Source: Isotricha intestinalis
Taxonomy: Eukaryota > Ciliophora > Litostomatea > Vestibuliferida > Isotrichidae
Assembly (NCBI GenBank): GCA_023807065.1
Contig: JAJJLU010004035.1
Coordinates: 1 to 20,056 of the forward strand
Length of the DNA: 20,056 bases
Direction of reading: 5' to 3'
In this document: positions 1-9,614 of the stretch, one piece after another
Numbering within the stretch: the first letter of the stretch is position 1
Layout of the letters: each line of letters opens with the position of its first letter
Made by a program: the position numbers and the translations under genes
Notes under the pieces: generated by a model
Databases searched by the model: none
Seen by the model: only the letters and a program-made list of their open reading frames with translations
Told to the model about the DNA's origin: nothing

Positions 1-1180
1 GAACATATAACTCATATTATTAACATTTTTAGTATTAAAATTAGATAAATTTAAAGAAGTTAAAGAAGAACATCCATAGAACATCCAACTCATATCTTTA
101 ACATTATTAGTATTAAAATTAGATAAATTTAAAGAAGTTAAAGAAGAACACCAAGAGAACATATAACTCATATTATTAACATTATTAGTATTAAAATTTG
201 ATAAATTTAAAAAAGTTAAAGAAGAACAATTGCGGAACATTTCACTCATATCATTAACTTTATTAGTATTAAAATTTGATAAATTTAAAGAAGTTAAAGA
301 AGAACAATTCCAGAATATACCTCTCATGTTATTGACATTATTATTATTCAAATTAGATTTAATTAAATGAGTTAAAGAAAAACAATTAGAGAACATATAA
401 CTCATATTATTAACATTATTAGTATTAAAAGTATATAAATGTAAATGAGTTAAAGAAGAACAATTAAAGAACATATAACTCATATCTTTAACATTATTAG
501 TATTAAAATTATATAAATGTAAAGAAGTTAAAGAAGAACAATCACAGAACATATAACTCATATTATTAACTTTATTAGTATTAAAATTAGATAAATTTAA
601 AGAAGTCAAAGAAGAACAATTATAGAACATATAACTCATATCTTTAACATTCTTAGTATTAAAATTAGATAAATTTAAGGAAGTTAAAGAAGAACAATTA
701 CGGAACATATTTCTCATATCTTTAACATTATAAGTATTAAAATTTGATAAATTTAAAGAAGTTAAAGAAGAACACCAAGAGAACATAAAACTCATATTAT
801 TAACTTTATTAGTATTAAAATTAGATATATTTAAATAAGTTAAAGAAAAACAATTAGAGAACATATAACTCATATTATTAACATTATTAGTATTAAAATT
901 GAATAAATTTAAAGAAGTTAAAGAAGAACACCAAGAGAACATACCACTCATATCTTTAACATTATTAGTATTAAAATTAGATAAATTTAAGGAAGTTAAA
1001 GAAGAACAATTATAGAACATATAACTCATATCTTTAATATTATTAGTATTAAAATTTGATAAATTTAAAGAATTTAAAGAAGAACAATCACAGAACATCC
1101 TACTTATATCATTGACATTATTAGTATTCAAATTAGAGAAATTTAAATAAATTAAAGAAGAACAATTAGAGAACATATTA
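1..1180 (-). repeat. Tandem 78-bp repeat array (about 15 units) coding leucine-rich repeats
   Basis: The motif gaacat (or gaatat) recurs at 1, 79, 157, 235, 313, 391, 469, 547 and so on to 1171, always exactly 78 bp apart. There are fifteen units with no indels, and each codes 26 residues. Variation is concentrated in the two codons before the CSSL core and in the codons next to MF. The rest is nearly identical at nucleotide level, which suggests recent expansion or gene conversion. Confidence 0.95.
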
Positions 1181-2849
1181 CTCATATTTATTAAAGGTTT
1201 GGTAACTATTATTTTAAGTTTATATTTACCTTTTTTTGAAATATTATACTTTACATCATTTATTTTTTTATTATTTAAATAAAATATACATTTTTCTTTA
1301 ATTTCATTATTATCAGATAAAAATTTAACTTCTTTAAAAGATTTAATTTCATAAATACATTCTATATTAAAATTGAAAATAGATTTTTTTAATTTTTGAG
1401 TGAATATAAATCCTTCATTTCCAATTATAAATTCATCAAAATAATATTTTCTTTCTTTTAATTTAGGAAATTTATCTAATATTTCTTCTAATTTTAAATC
1501 ATATTTAGGATTTTTAATATTTTGAGATATATTAATTATTTTTAATTTTCCTAAATTTTGAATTAATTGAAGAAAATAATTAACATTTTTATTAAAATTA
1601 TAAGAATCTAATCTTAAAATTAATGATTTTAAGTTCTTTGATTTATTAATTAATTTAGATAAAACATCATATATTATATTTTCATCAAATTCTTTTATTT
1701 TACCTATACTTAAATTAATATATTTTAAATTATATAAATTTTCAATTTTATTAATTTCTATTAAAATATTTTTATTAATTATATCTTCACAATAAATAGA
1801 TCTTAATTCTTTAAAAGATTTAATAAAATATTCTTCTTGATTAATATTTAAATTAATATCACAAAGATTAATATCATTTTTTTCTTTTATTTCTTTTATA
1901 TTTATTTTATTTTTAATTCCTTTAATATCAATTTTTGTATATTCATTAATTTCATTTTCATCAATTAATAAATTAATATTACGATAATACTCTTTTAATT
2001 TTTCTTTATCATTTAAATTAAATTTGAAAAGATATTTTTCTTTCTTTTTCTTTTTAAAAATAAAATCAAAAATATTTAAATTTAAATGAAAAAATCTTAT
2101 TGAATTTAATTGATTTGGAAGATACAAAAATGATTTTAAAAAAAATTCATTTTGATCATTTAATATATCAATTAAAAATTGATTAATAATCCTAAAATCA
2201 CTATTATTTAATTTTAATTGATTTTCTCTAAATTTACATAAATTAAAATGTAAAATATATTCTTTTAATAAAGGTATTTCAATATAATTAAAAAATATAA
2301 ATAAAAAATCATTTATATTATATTCTTCTTCAATATCTATTTCTAAACTTATAATTTTTTCTAAAATAATATTTGAATTAATTTGAAAATTAAAATCATC
2401 ATCAATATTAGAAATAACAATTTTTAAAGTATTAATATTAAAATTATTTAAATTTTTCATTAATTCAAATAAATCAAATTTTCTTTCAATATAAATATTT
2501 AAATTAGTCAAAGAAGGAAAAATAGAAGATAATTCTTTAATATTGCATTTTAAATCTTCTTCAAAAATATTTAAACTTAATTCTTCAATATTATAACATT
2601 TTATTTTTAATTCTATTATTTTATTTAAATTTGAAATTGAAATATCAAGTCTTTTAATATTTTCAAATATATTTTTTAATAATTTAAGATATTTTACATC
2701 AACAATCATTAATAAAGAGAATTTATTATAACGATTTATATCAAAAGTAATTTTATTCTTATCTATATTTGAAATATTTTTTTTTGAGTTCTTTCACAAT
2801 TTGTAGAAACAAATGTTTTTTTTCTATCCATTTCAAAAACATATTTCAT
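1..2849 (-). CDS. BspA-like (DUF285-type) leucine-rich repeat protein, C-terminus off the window
   Basis: A minus-strand frame is open from base 2793 to the window edge. Its first in-frame ATG is at 2709, giving at least 903 residues with no stop reached. The N-terminal ~510 residues are Leu/Ile/Asn/Lys-rich and irregularly leucine-rich, with no family I recognise. From about base 1180 downward come fifteen tandem 26-residue repeats with the core CSSLTSLNLSNFNT and a following MSxMF, the BspA/DUF285 type of leucine-rich repeat. I see no signal peptide or membrane segment. The reading stays protein-like upstream of 2709, and a second frame starting ATG at 2849 (MKYVFEM) joins it if one base is added to an A9 run (bases 2777-2785). 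A 20-nt GT-AG intron (2798-2817) would also restore the frame. The chosen start assumes one of these. Such repeats occur in surface, adhesion or recognition proteins of bacteria and protists, but the function here is unknown. Confidence 0.75.
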
Positions 2850-3279
2850 AAAACAATTATTAGAATTCAAAAATTCATATTTAACATTGATTCTAATTTA
2901 TTAAAGGAATTAATAATACTCTATTCTCATTAATTATTATTTGTTTTGAAATATAAAATGAATAAATTTTTTAAAAACAAAGGGATTAAATACTTTAATA
3001 TCTTTTTTTTGTTCAAAAGTTTGATTGATTTCATTAATTTAAATTTCAATTTTATCATTTCATTTTTTAAAGAATAACACTTAATTTATTTTAAAATCAA
3101 TCATCTAAATAATTAAAAAAATTATTTTGTCCATAATAAATTGAAAATCTTTTATTCATTTAATTAAAATACATATTAAAATATATAAATATTTATATAT
3201 CATTCATTTAAAAAAATCTTAAAAAAATAATAATATTCAAAAAATATCGTATCAATAATGTACGAACTTCAATTTATAT
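2850..3279. other. Intergenic region between two minus-strand genes
   Basis: 430 bp of A/T-rich DNA between the start of the repeat protein and the stop of the EF-hand-like gene. It should hold the promoter of the first and the 3' end of the second. I find no coding frame, RNA gene or clear motif in it. Confidence 0.6.
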
Positions 3280-5211
3280 TTATTCAATTAATTGATTTTT
3301 CGATTTATTCCATTGTTCATAATTATAAATTCTTCTAACTTTATTTGCTTGTTCAACAGCAATTTTTTGTTGAGCTTTCAAATCTAAATTTTTAGAATAT
3401 TCATTCATTAAATTATTATGAAATAAAAGATTTTTTTGATGATTTTCTTTCATTTTCATTTTATTATTTTTTTCAGAAATTATAAAATCAATTTTATCAT
3501 TAAAACTTTTAACTTTAAATCTATCATTTTCATTAATGTACATAGAAGTATTAATTTCAGGTTGTATTATTTTAAATGTATTTTTTGAAATTGGATTTGC
3601 ACCACTTCTAGTTTTAGGTTTAATATCACTTATTAATGAAGGTAATGCCATAAAATTTTTTTCTATTTCATCATGTTTTTTTTTATATTCTTCATTTCTT
3701 GAATAAATCTTATTTAAAAAAGCAGTTGAAGGTTGCATACTATTGATTTCATTTTCCAAAGGAAAATTATAATTTTTATTTAAATTTACATAATTTTTAT
3801 CTTTTTCATTTATTAATTTTTGAAGATTTTTTAAATAATCTTTATGTTGTTGATCAAATTCTCTTAATAATTTCTTATTTTCATATATTTGAGATTGGGA
3901 TTTTATTAATTTTTTTTCTAAATAATTTATTCCTTTATCTTGTGTTTGAAAAAAATTATTTTGATCATCTTTTCTTTCTGTTGTTTTTCTTAAACAATAT
4001 TCAGAAAATTTTTTAAAATTTATATGAGATTTATCATTTTTGAATTTTTCAATTAAACCTTCAATAATATTATTATCGAAATATCTTTCTGGTATTGAAA
4101 AATTTTGAATTGATTTAACAAAATTATCATAATTTATATTTGTTTCATCTAATCCTTTTTCTTTATAAATCTTTGATAATTTTTGTATTTTATATTTTAA
4201 AAAATCTTCTAAATAATTAATATCTTCTTTTTGTTGTTCTACTGAATTTTTCTTTGGAATTAAATTTAATTTATCATATAATTTATTTTCATTTATATCT
4301 CTATAATATTCTTCATCCTTATATTCTAATTCTTTTGTATTTACTTTAAAACTTGAATTATCATCAAATATTAATTTGGTAAATTCTCTTAAATTTAAAT
4401 TTTCTGTTCCTCTTTCATTAGCACTTGCAATTAATGCTTTTGTTTCATTATAAGTTATTGGAATTCCAAAACTATTTATTTTATTGTGAACTTGAATTAA
4501 ATTTATTTCTTTTCCTGAATAATCATTCCATATTTTATAAACATTAAAACTATTTATTTTAAATGCATATCTTTTTCTTAAAATATCTCTTATTTTTTTC
4601 ACTTTGTTTAAATCTACTTTTTTCTCAAAAATATTTTTATCATTTATATTCACATTTATCTTTTCATTTTCACTTTTTATAATAGGAGAAAATAATCTTT
4701 GCTTTTTTATATTAATCTCATTATCATTTTTAAATATATTATCTTTTCTTATTAGATTTTCAACAGAAGCATATAAATGTCTTTTTTCTTTTATTTTTTT
4801 CATTTTTTCTAATTTTATATTTTTTCTTGCTTTTGTTATTTCTGAAATCATCATTGAATCACCATTAATAGGTTCTTTTCTAATTAAAGAACCATTTAAT
4901 TGTGAAATTTCTTCATTTAAAGGTAATTTATTTATTCTCATATTATTTTTTTCATAGAATCTACAAGCTTCATAAGTTTTTGGATTTGGAATGTTAGTAG
5001 AAATATTTTTTAATTTATTTATGCTTGATGATAGTTGTAAAAAATTATCTTTTTGTTCATCTGGTAAACTATAATTTGAATAACCCATTGTTCCTAAATC
5101 TTTTGGTGATATCCAAGGTTGAAATAATTGTATAGATTTTTTATCTTGTTTTGTTCTAAAATCAATATTTGAAAATCCATACTGATGTGAACGACTCCTT
5201 TTCAAGGACAT
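3280..5211 (-). CDS. Degenerate EF-hand / coiled-coil protein
   Basis: 643 residues from ATG 5211 (MSLKRSRSHQ) to TAA 3280-3282, no intron needed. Residues ~202-283 and ~334-408 each look like an EF-hand pair: helix, short loop, the pattern FGIPITYNETKAL, then an acidic loop and LREF or FKKF. The loops lack the canonical DxDxDG acidic set (the first reads NDYSGKEINL), so calcium binding is doubtful. Residues ~120-150, ~425-475 and ~505-520 are Lys/Glu-rich and likely helical or coiled coil. There is no membrane segment or signal peptide. Proteins with paired degenerate EF-hands and basic coiled coils are common among axonemal or cytoskeletal proteins of ciliates and flagellates; that location is inference. 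It shares a ~260-bp divergent upstream region with the zinc finger gene. I do not recognise an ortholog. Confidence 0.8.
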   Translation of the reverse strand: MSLKRSRSHQYGFSNIDFRTKQDKKSIQLFQPWISPKDLGTMGYSNYSLPDEQKDNFLQLSSSINKLKNISTNIPNPKTYEACRFYEKNNMRINKLPLNEEISQLNGSLIRKEPINGDSMMISEITKARKNIKLEKMKKIKEKRHLYASVENLIRKDNIFKNDNEINIKKQRLFSPIIKSENEKINVNINDKNIFEKKVDLNKVKKIRDILRKRYAFKINSFNVYKIWNDYSGKEINLIQVHNKINSFGIPITYNETKALIASANERGTENLNLREFTKLIFDDNSSFKVNTKELEYKDEEYYRDINENKLYDKLNLIPKKNSVEQQKEDINYLEDFLKYKIQKLSKIYKEKGLDETNINYDNFVKSIQNFSIPERYFDNNIIEGLIEKFKNDKSHINFKKFSEYCLRKTTERKDDQNNFFQTQDKGINYLEKKLIKSQSQIYENKKLLREFDQQHKDYLKNLQKLINEKDKNYVNLNKNYNFPLENEINSMQPSTAFLNKIYSRNEEYKKKHDEIEKNFMALPSLISDIKPKTRSGANPISKNTFKIIQPEINTSMYINENDRFKVKSFNDKIDFIISEKNNKMKMKENHQKNLLFHNNLMNEYSKNLDLKAQQKIAVEQANKVRRIYNYEQWNKSKNQLIE

Positions 5212-5473
5212 ATATTTTTCTTATTAAATTATAAATTATTAATTTTTTTATATTTTATTTTAATAAAAACTATTATTATTTAACAACAATTATAAAATAT
5301 CTGAAAAAAAATCAAAATTTTAAAATACCAAAAAATATCATAATAACCTATTCCTGGAAAAAAAAATTTCATAGCTGAAAACTCAAGAGAATCTAATAAA
5401 TAATGTTAAAAAGCAGATAAATAAATATAAAAAAATAATAAAATATAATAAAAAAAAAAATATATATAAAAAA
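5212..5473. promoter_or_regulatory. Divergent intergenic promoter region
   Basis: 262 bp separate the start of the minus-strand EF-hand-like gene from the start of the plus-strand zinc finger gene, so both promoters must lie here. The sequence is mostly A/T with runs of A just before the plus-strand ATG. I see no defined box. Confidence 0.5.
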
Positions 5474-6509
5474 ATGAGAGGCACAAATCGTGGAGGTAAA
5501 ATAAGAAAATAATATGTAAATATTTAATAAAATAGGTTACAAACCAAAAGCCCAACCAACTCAAAAGGAATTAAGTGAAGCTCAAAATGCATTAAAATCC
5601 TTAAAAATGAAAATGGCAGCAGCACCAAAGAAACCAGCTCCAAAACCTCAAAGTAACAACAATCGTTTTGTTCCTACATTCGATATAGAAGAACAAATGA
5701 TGAACCAAGGAATGGGAATGAATTACGGTGGACAGATGGGTGGATATGGAGGTGGCTACGGTGGACAGATGAACAACATGTATGGTGGTAACACTGGAAA
5801 TATGCGTAGTGTTCCTCAGAAAGCAGTAAATAAACCAGCAGCAAAGAAGCCAGTTAATAACAATTTTGGAGGAGGATTCAATAACAACTTCAAAGGAGGA
5901 TACAGTGGTGGTGGTATGATGGATAATAGACCTATTGGTGGTGGGATGGATATGGGTATGAACCCTGAAGAAGGAGAACCCACTTCACCTTGTCCTCATT
6001 GTGGACGTAGCTTCGTAGCAACTGCTTTAGCAAAACATACTAAAATATGTCAGAAAGTATTTCAAAAGAAAAGAAAAGCTTTCAATACTCAAAAACAAAG
6101 AATGATTGATGGTGAACATGCTTCCTTAATGAAACAAGGTCAAATGATGGAAAAAAAAAATGCAAAATTGAATCCTAAAAATAAAGGAGGTATTCCAAAA
6201 TGGAAATTACAATCAATGGAATTTAGACAAATTTGTCGTGGAGGTGAGCCTCCAAAAATAGGAAAAGGAGGAATAAGTTCTAAAGGAGGGAAAGGTAATA
6301 TTCAACAAAGTTATACTCCTAGTGTTATTACTGATAGTTTTATTCCTTGTAAATTTTGTAATAGAAGATATAATGATGAAGCTTATCATAAACATTTACC
6401 TGGATGTGAAAGAAGATATAAGGAAGCACAAATGAGAAATAAATTACAAAAAAAACCTGCTGGAAATAGTATGAATGTTAAAAGAGGAGGTGTTAGAGGA
6501 AAAAAGTAA
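5474..6509 (+). CDS. ZC2HC1-type C2HC zinc finger protein (two exons)
   Basis: Exon 1 is 5474-5495 (MRGTNRG plus the first base of a Gly codon) and exon 2 is 5536-6509, joined across a 40-nt GT-AG intron to give 331 residues. A later ATG at 5607 would drop the first 31 residues, but the spliced frame reads cleanly (GGYKPKAQPTQKEL) and explains the sequence before it. Residues ~65-145 are a Gly/Met/Asn/Tyr-rich low-complexity segment. Two C2HC fingers follow: C160, C163, H175, C179 and C279, C282, H294, C298, both CxxC-x11-H-x3-C. Between them lies PKWKLQSMEFRQ, matching the PKW-x-EF linker of the ZC2HC1 family. Animal members are poorly characterised. The tail is basic. The low-complexity half uses many more C-ending codons than the second half. 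Confidence 0.88.
5496..5535 (+). other. 40-nt spliceosomal intron
   Basis: Begins gtaaaataag and ends aaaatag. It is nearly all A/T and has stops in the reading frame. Removing it joins the ATG exon to the long frame in phase, splitting a Gly codon. Transcript data would confirm it. Confidence 0.85.
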
Positions 6510-6730
6510 TTTTTATTTTTTTTTTGTTTTTTTCAGATTTTTCTTGAATTTTATTTGTTTAAAATTGTTTTTTGGCTTTTTTGGGATTTATTTATTTGAT
6601 TAAATTTTTATAGTTTTTTTATTTTTATTTTTAAGTTTTGAGAAAGAAATTTTTAAATTTATAAGTTTTTTTTTATTATTTTTTTCAGGATTTAATTCAT
6701 TTTATATTATATTAAAAAAAGAATATTTTT

Positions 6731-7654
6731 TTATAAATAAAAATAAACATCTAAAAATAACAAAGTTAATAAAATGATTAAAGAAATGATCCTCCAAATT
6801 TTTTTACATTTTGATGAATTTATTGGAGTAAAAAAAACACTATAAAATAAAAATCCATAATAAGCACCAGAAACTTGACTAAATATATCAATAAAATTAC
6901 TAACTAAGTAAAACAAGAAAAAAATAAAAGATAAAATAGATAAAAAATATAAACAATAAAATTTTCCCCAATCACCAAAATTTCTATTTAATTCCCTCCA
7001 ATTTAAAATAAAAAAAGCAGTAAAAGCACCATGAATTCCAAATATAGAAGAATTAGAACCAACACTCCAATCTTTTTCATTATAAAATCTTCCTGAACTA
7101 CAATAACCACAAAAACCACAAATTATATAAATTAAAAGAAATTGATATTTTTTAATAAATATTTCAAATAATGAACAAAACATAAATAAACCAAAAGTAT
7201 TAAAAAGTAAATGTCTTAAATTTAAATGTAAAAAATTTGCTGTTAAACAACGATATAAATTATATTTATTTTCTTTTATTGAATAAGGACAAAAATATCC
7301 GAATTTATCAAGTGTTGTCATTTTTGGAGATAAAAAATCTTCTTTATTTGTACTTTCTAAACCATAAGAGAGAGTAATTATATATATTATCGAATTTAAT
7401 ATTCCTATAATAAATGTTATTTGAGTTGGATATAAATTTGGAAATAAAATAGATTGAAAAAAATAAAAAAGAGAATTTTTCCTTGGGCTATTTTTATATA
7501 AACTATAATATTCATTGTATATTCCAAAATTTGTTGATAAAGATGTCCAAGGAATAAAGAAATCTTTATTTAATATTAATGTATTTTCTCTAATATTGTT
7601 TCTTTCAATTAATGGTTGATTATTTTCATTAATCTGATTATTTCTTTCTTGCAT
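6731..7654 (-). CDS. Catalytically dead rhomboid-family membrane protein (iRhom-like pseudoprotease)
   Basis: 307 residues from ATG 7654 to TAA 6731-6733. After a polar, Asn-rich N-terminus (1-60) come about seven hydrophobic segments: ~76-96, ~137-164, ~170-187, ~200-218, ~231-252, ~258-276 and ~286-306. The rhomboid HxxxxHxxxN signature is clear as HLNLRHLLFN (H143, H148, N152). The active-site GxSG region reads GSNSSIFG (199-206), which puts Asn201 where the nucleophilic serine should be. The usual catalytic histidine in AHxGG is replaced by Gln260 in SQVSG. Both dyad residues are therefore gone while fold residues remain, as in iRhoms and derlin-like pseudoproteases, which act in membrane-protein trafficking or quality control. 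Proteolysis is not expected. A neighbouring serine (S202 or S203) acting instead is possible but unlikely without the histidine. Confidence 0.85.
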   Translation of the reverse strand: MQERNNQINENNQPLIERNNIRENTLILNKDFFIPWTSLSTNFGIYNEYYSLYKNSPRKNSLFYFFQSILFPNLYPTQITFIIGILNSIIYIITLSYGLESTNKEDFLSPKMTTLDKFGYFCPYSIKENKYNLYRCLTANFLHLNLRHLLFNTFGLFMFCSLFEIFIKKYQFLLIYIICGFCGYCSSGRFYNEKDWSVGSNSSIFGIHGAFTAFFILNWRELNRNFGDWGKFYCLYFLSILSFIFFLFYLVSNFIDIFSQVSGAYYGFLFYSVFFTPINSSKCKKIWRIISLIILLTLLFLDVYFYL

Positions 7655-8206
7655 ATTTATAAAAATAATTAATTAAAAAATAATTTTTTTATTTTTTAAT
7701 TTTTTAAAATGTTAAATAATATTATAAATATTGTATCTTTATTTTTCAATTATTTGAATTGTTTAATAATTAGTTATAAAAAAGATATGTAATTAAAGTA
7801 ATTTCTAATATTTTTTTCAATAAATAAATATTAATTAATTTTACTTTTCATAAAAGATATTTTAACAATTAATATGTTACCATCCATTATTTTTAGTACA
7901 ATACATTTTAAATCTATTGTTTTTATTTTTTATAGTCAAATTTTCACAATTTAGTAATAAATTTAATAGGAGAATAAATAACATTTAAAAATATTATTTC
8001 ACGTCATTATTATTAAATTTTTGAAATTTAATACATTATCACTGATTAAAAACAATTGATTATTTATTATATTAAATGAAATGGGTTTAGTATAATTATA
8101 ACAATATTTATTATTATTCTTTTAATCATTTAAATAATTTTTTTTTATTTCAAAAAGAAATAATTTCTTTTATATTATATTTACATTTAATTTTCCTTTC
8201 TTTGAG
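7655..8206. other. Intergenic region, no gene seen
   Basis: 552 bp of A/T-rich DNA between two minus-strand genes, so it holds the rhomboid-like gene's promoter and the pseudokinase's 3' end. No frame of useful length, no RNA fold and no repeat stands out. Confidence 0.6.
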
Positions 8207-9229
8207 TTAATTGTGTTCTGAATGTATTTTTTGTAAGATAAAATTATAATCTAATGAAGGAACATTTCCTAAATATAGATTATTAATTCCTTCATCATCT
8301 AAGGAAAATGAGTCATTTATAGGTAAATGAATTTCATAATTATTCATTTGTTTAATTGATTCATATCTTAATTGAAATTCTTTTTTTACAAAATCATAAC
8401 AATTATTATAATTTGATAAAACATCTCCAATTTTAATTCCTTCGAACCAAGGATCATTTATAATCCTTTTATAATAATTATCTTCAATTATATCTTCATC
8501 TAAAAATAAATTTTGATAATTAAAATCATTCAATAAAATCTTATTGAATAAATTAATAAATTCTTTTGATAAATTTTCTTCCTTAATAATTAATTTTACT
8601 GATATCCAAAATTTTTCTAATTTTTTTTTTGTTATTCCCCTACCTTTAATTTTAGGGTCTCTTCCAGTGACTAAAGAAAATAAAAGTGTTGCTAAGTCTG
8701 AATTATCTAAATCTAAATTTCGTTTAATTTTAATATTTTCTAAAATAACATCTGTAATTTTAATTTTATAATCTTTATCCAATAAAATATTATCAAATTT
8801 AATTATATTAAAAAATAATCCTTGAGAAGTGTAATATTCTAATCCTGATATAATTTGAATAAATAAGAATTTGGAAATTTTTTCCCCGAGACCTTTTTTG
8901 TATAAAGAAATATAATCAAATAATTGGCCTTTTTCATTATATTCTTCAATTAAATAAAATAAATTTTTACTATTTTGTTTTGGGGATTGTATTACTCCTT
9001 TTCCTCCTTTTAAAAGTTTTGTTATATTTGGATTGTTTAATAATCTAATCATTTTTACATTTGTTAGAAAAGAATCTTCTGAAATATTTTTATCTTTAAA
9101 TAATTTTATTATTATTTGATTTAAGGGATCTGATACTAAACTTCCAATATAAATTTTTGAATTTTTAGTTTGAGATATAATTTCTTTTAAAATATATTTA
9201 TCATCTAAGATTGTTAAGTCATTTTCCAT
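8207..9229 (-). CDS. Protein kinase-fold pseudokinase
   Basis: 340 residues from ATG 9229 (MENDLTILDDKYILKE) to TAA 8207-8209. A kinase fold is visible: N-lobe from ~10, the VAIK-like lysine as IIIKLF (K42), the hinge region LIEEYNEKGQLFDYI (~93-107), and the C-lobe helix QIISGLEYYTSQGL. The glycine loop lacks GxGxxG. The HRDxKxxN loop reads FNIIKFDN (140-147), so the catalytic aspartate is Ile142, although K144 and N147 remain. DFG reads DVI (160-162), keeping the metal Asp but losing Gly. The C-lobe continues with SDLATLLFSLVTGRDP and ends near the typical NDPWFEG. The last ~70 residues are an extra tail. Phosphotransfer is unlikely; a scaffold or nucleotide-binding role is inference. The nearest relatives are probably CAMK/SNF1-like kinases. 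Confidence 0.85.
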   Translation of the reverse strand: MENDLTILDDKYILKEIISQTKNSKIYIGSLVSDPLNQIIIKLFKDKNISEDSFLTNVKMIRLLNNPNITKLLKGGKGVIQSPKQNSKNLFYLIEEYNEKGQLFDYISLYKKGLGEKISKFLFIQIISGLEYYTSQGLFFNIIKFDNILLDKDYKIKITDVILENIKIKRNLDLDNSDLATLLFSLVTGRDPKIKGRGITKKKLEKFWISVKLIIKEENLSKEFINLFNKILLNDFNYQNLFLDEDIIEDNYYKRIINDPWFEGIKIGDVLSNYNNCYDFVKKEFQLRYESIKQMNNYEIHLPINDSFSLDDEGINNLYLGNVPSLDYNFILQKIHSEHN

Positions 9230-9614
9230 TTTAAATTAAATTTTTTTTCTGGATCTAATTTTTCATTTCCATTATTCTTATAATTTTAAGAAAATATACT
9301 TTTTTTATTTCAAAGGTAAAAAACAATAAATAAATAGAATGTTTTATATAGTTCCTTACTCTTTGAAATGAAAATATAGTGAAACTACAATTTTTATAAA
9401 ATTTGAGTATTTTGCTCAACTGTTTTTATTTTTATATTTCCTTATTGTAAATTTAATTATTTAAATTTTATTTTTTTTAAAAAAATAGTTTAACCTTTTT
9501 TGATTTGAAAACATTTGAATTGAAAATGTTTTATTTTAATCGTTTAATAATTAATTATAAAGAATTTGAGAAATAAAAAAATAAATATTAAAGATTTTAA
9601 GAAAATAATACTCT
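9230..9614. other. Intergenic region, no gene seen
   Basis: 385 bp between two minus-strand genes, A/T-rich, with short homopolymer runs. It should contain the pseudokinase promoter. I find no coding frame or structured element. Confidence 0.55.

Noticed and set aside
1..1180. CRISPR-like reading of the regular 78-bp spacing
   Set aside because: There are no distinct spacers. The whole unit is repeated and in frame, coding leucine-rich repeats in a eukaryotic gene.
4604..4957. Plus-strand 117-codon ORF opposite the EF-hand-like gene
   Set aside because: A shadow of the minus-strand Lys/Glu/Asn-rich coding frame; its Phe/Ser/Ile composition has no domain.
5514..5522. TGTAAATA, a perfect Pumilio consensus site, next to a PUF gene 6 kb away
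   Set aside because: It lies inside the 40-nt intron, and such an A/T-rich 8-mer is expected often by chance in this DNA.
7757..9562. Near-identical 20-mers (gtttaataattarttataaa) in the gaps at about 7760 and 9541
   Set aside because: Low-complexity A/T sequence in similar 3' or 5' flanks; one mismatched 20-mer is not enough to call a repeat element.
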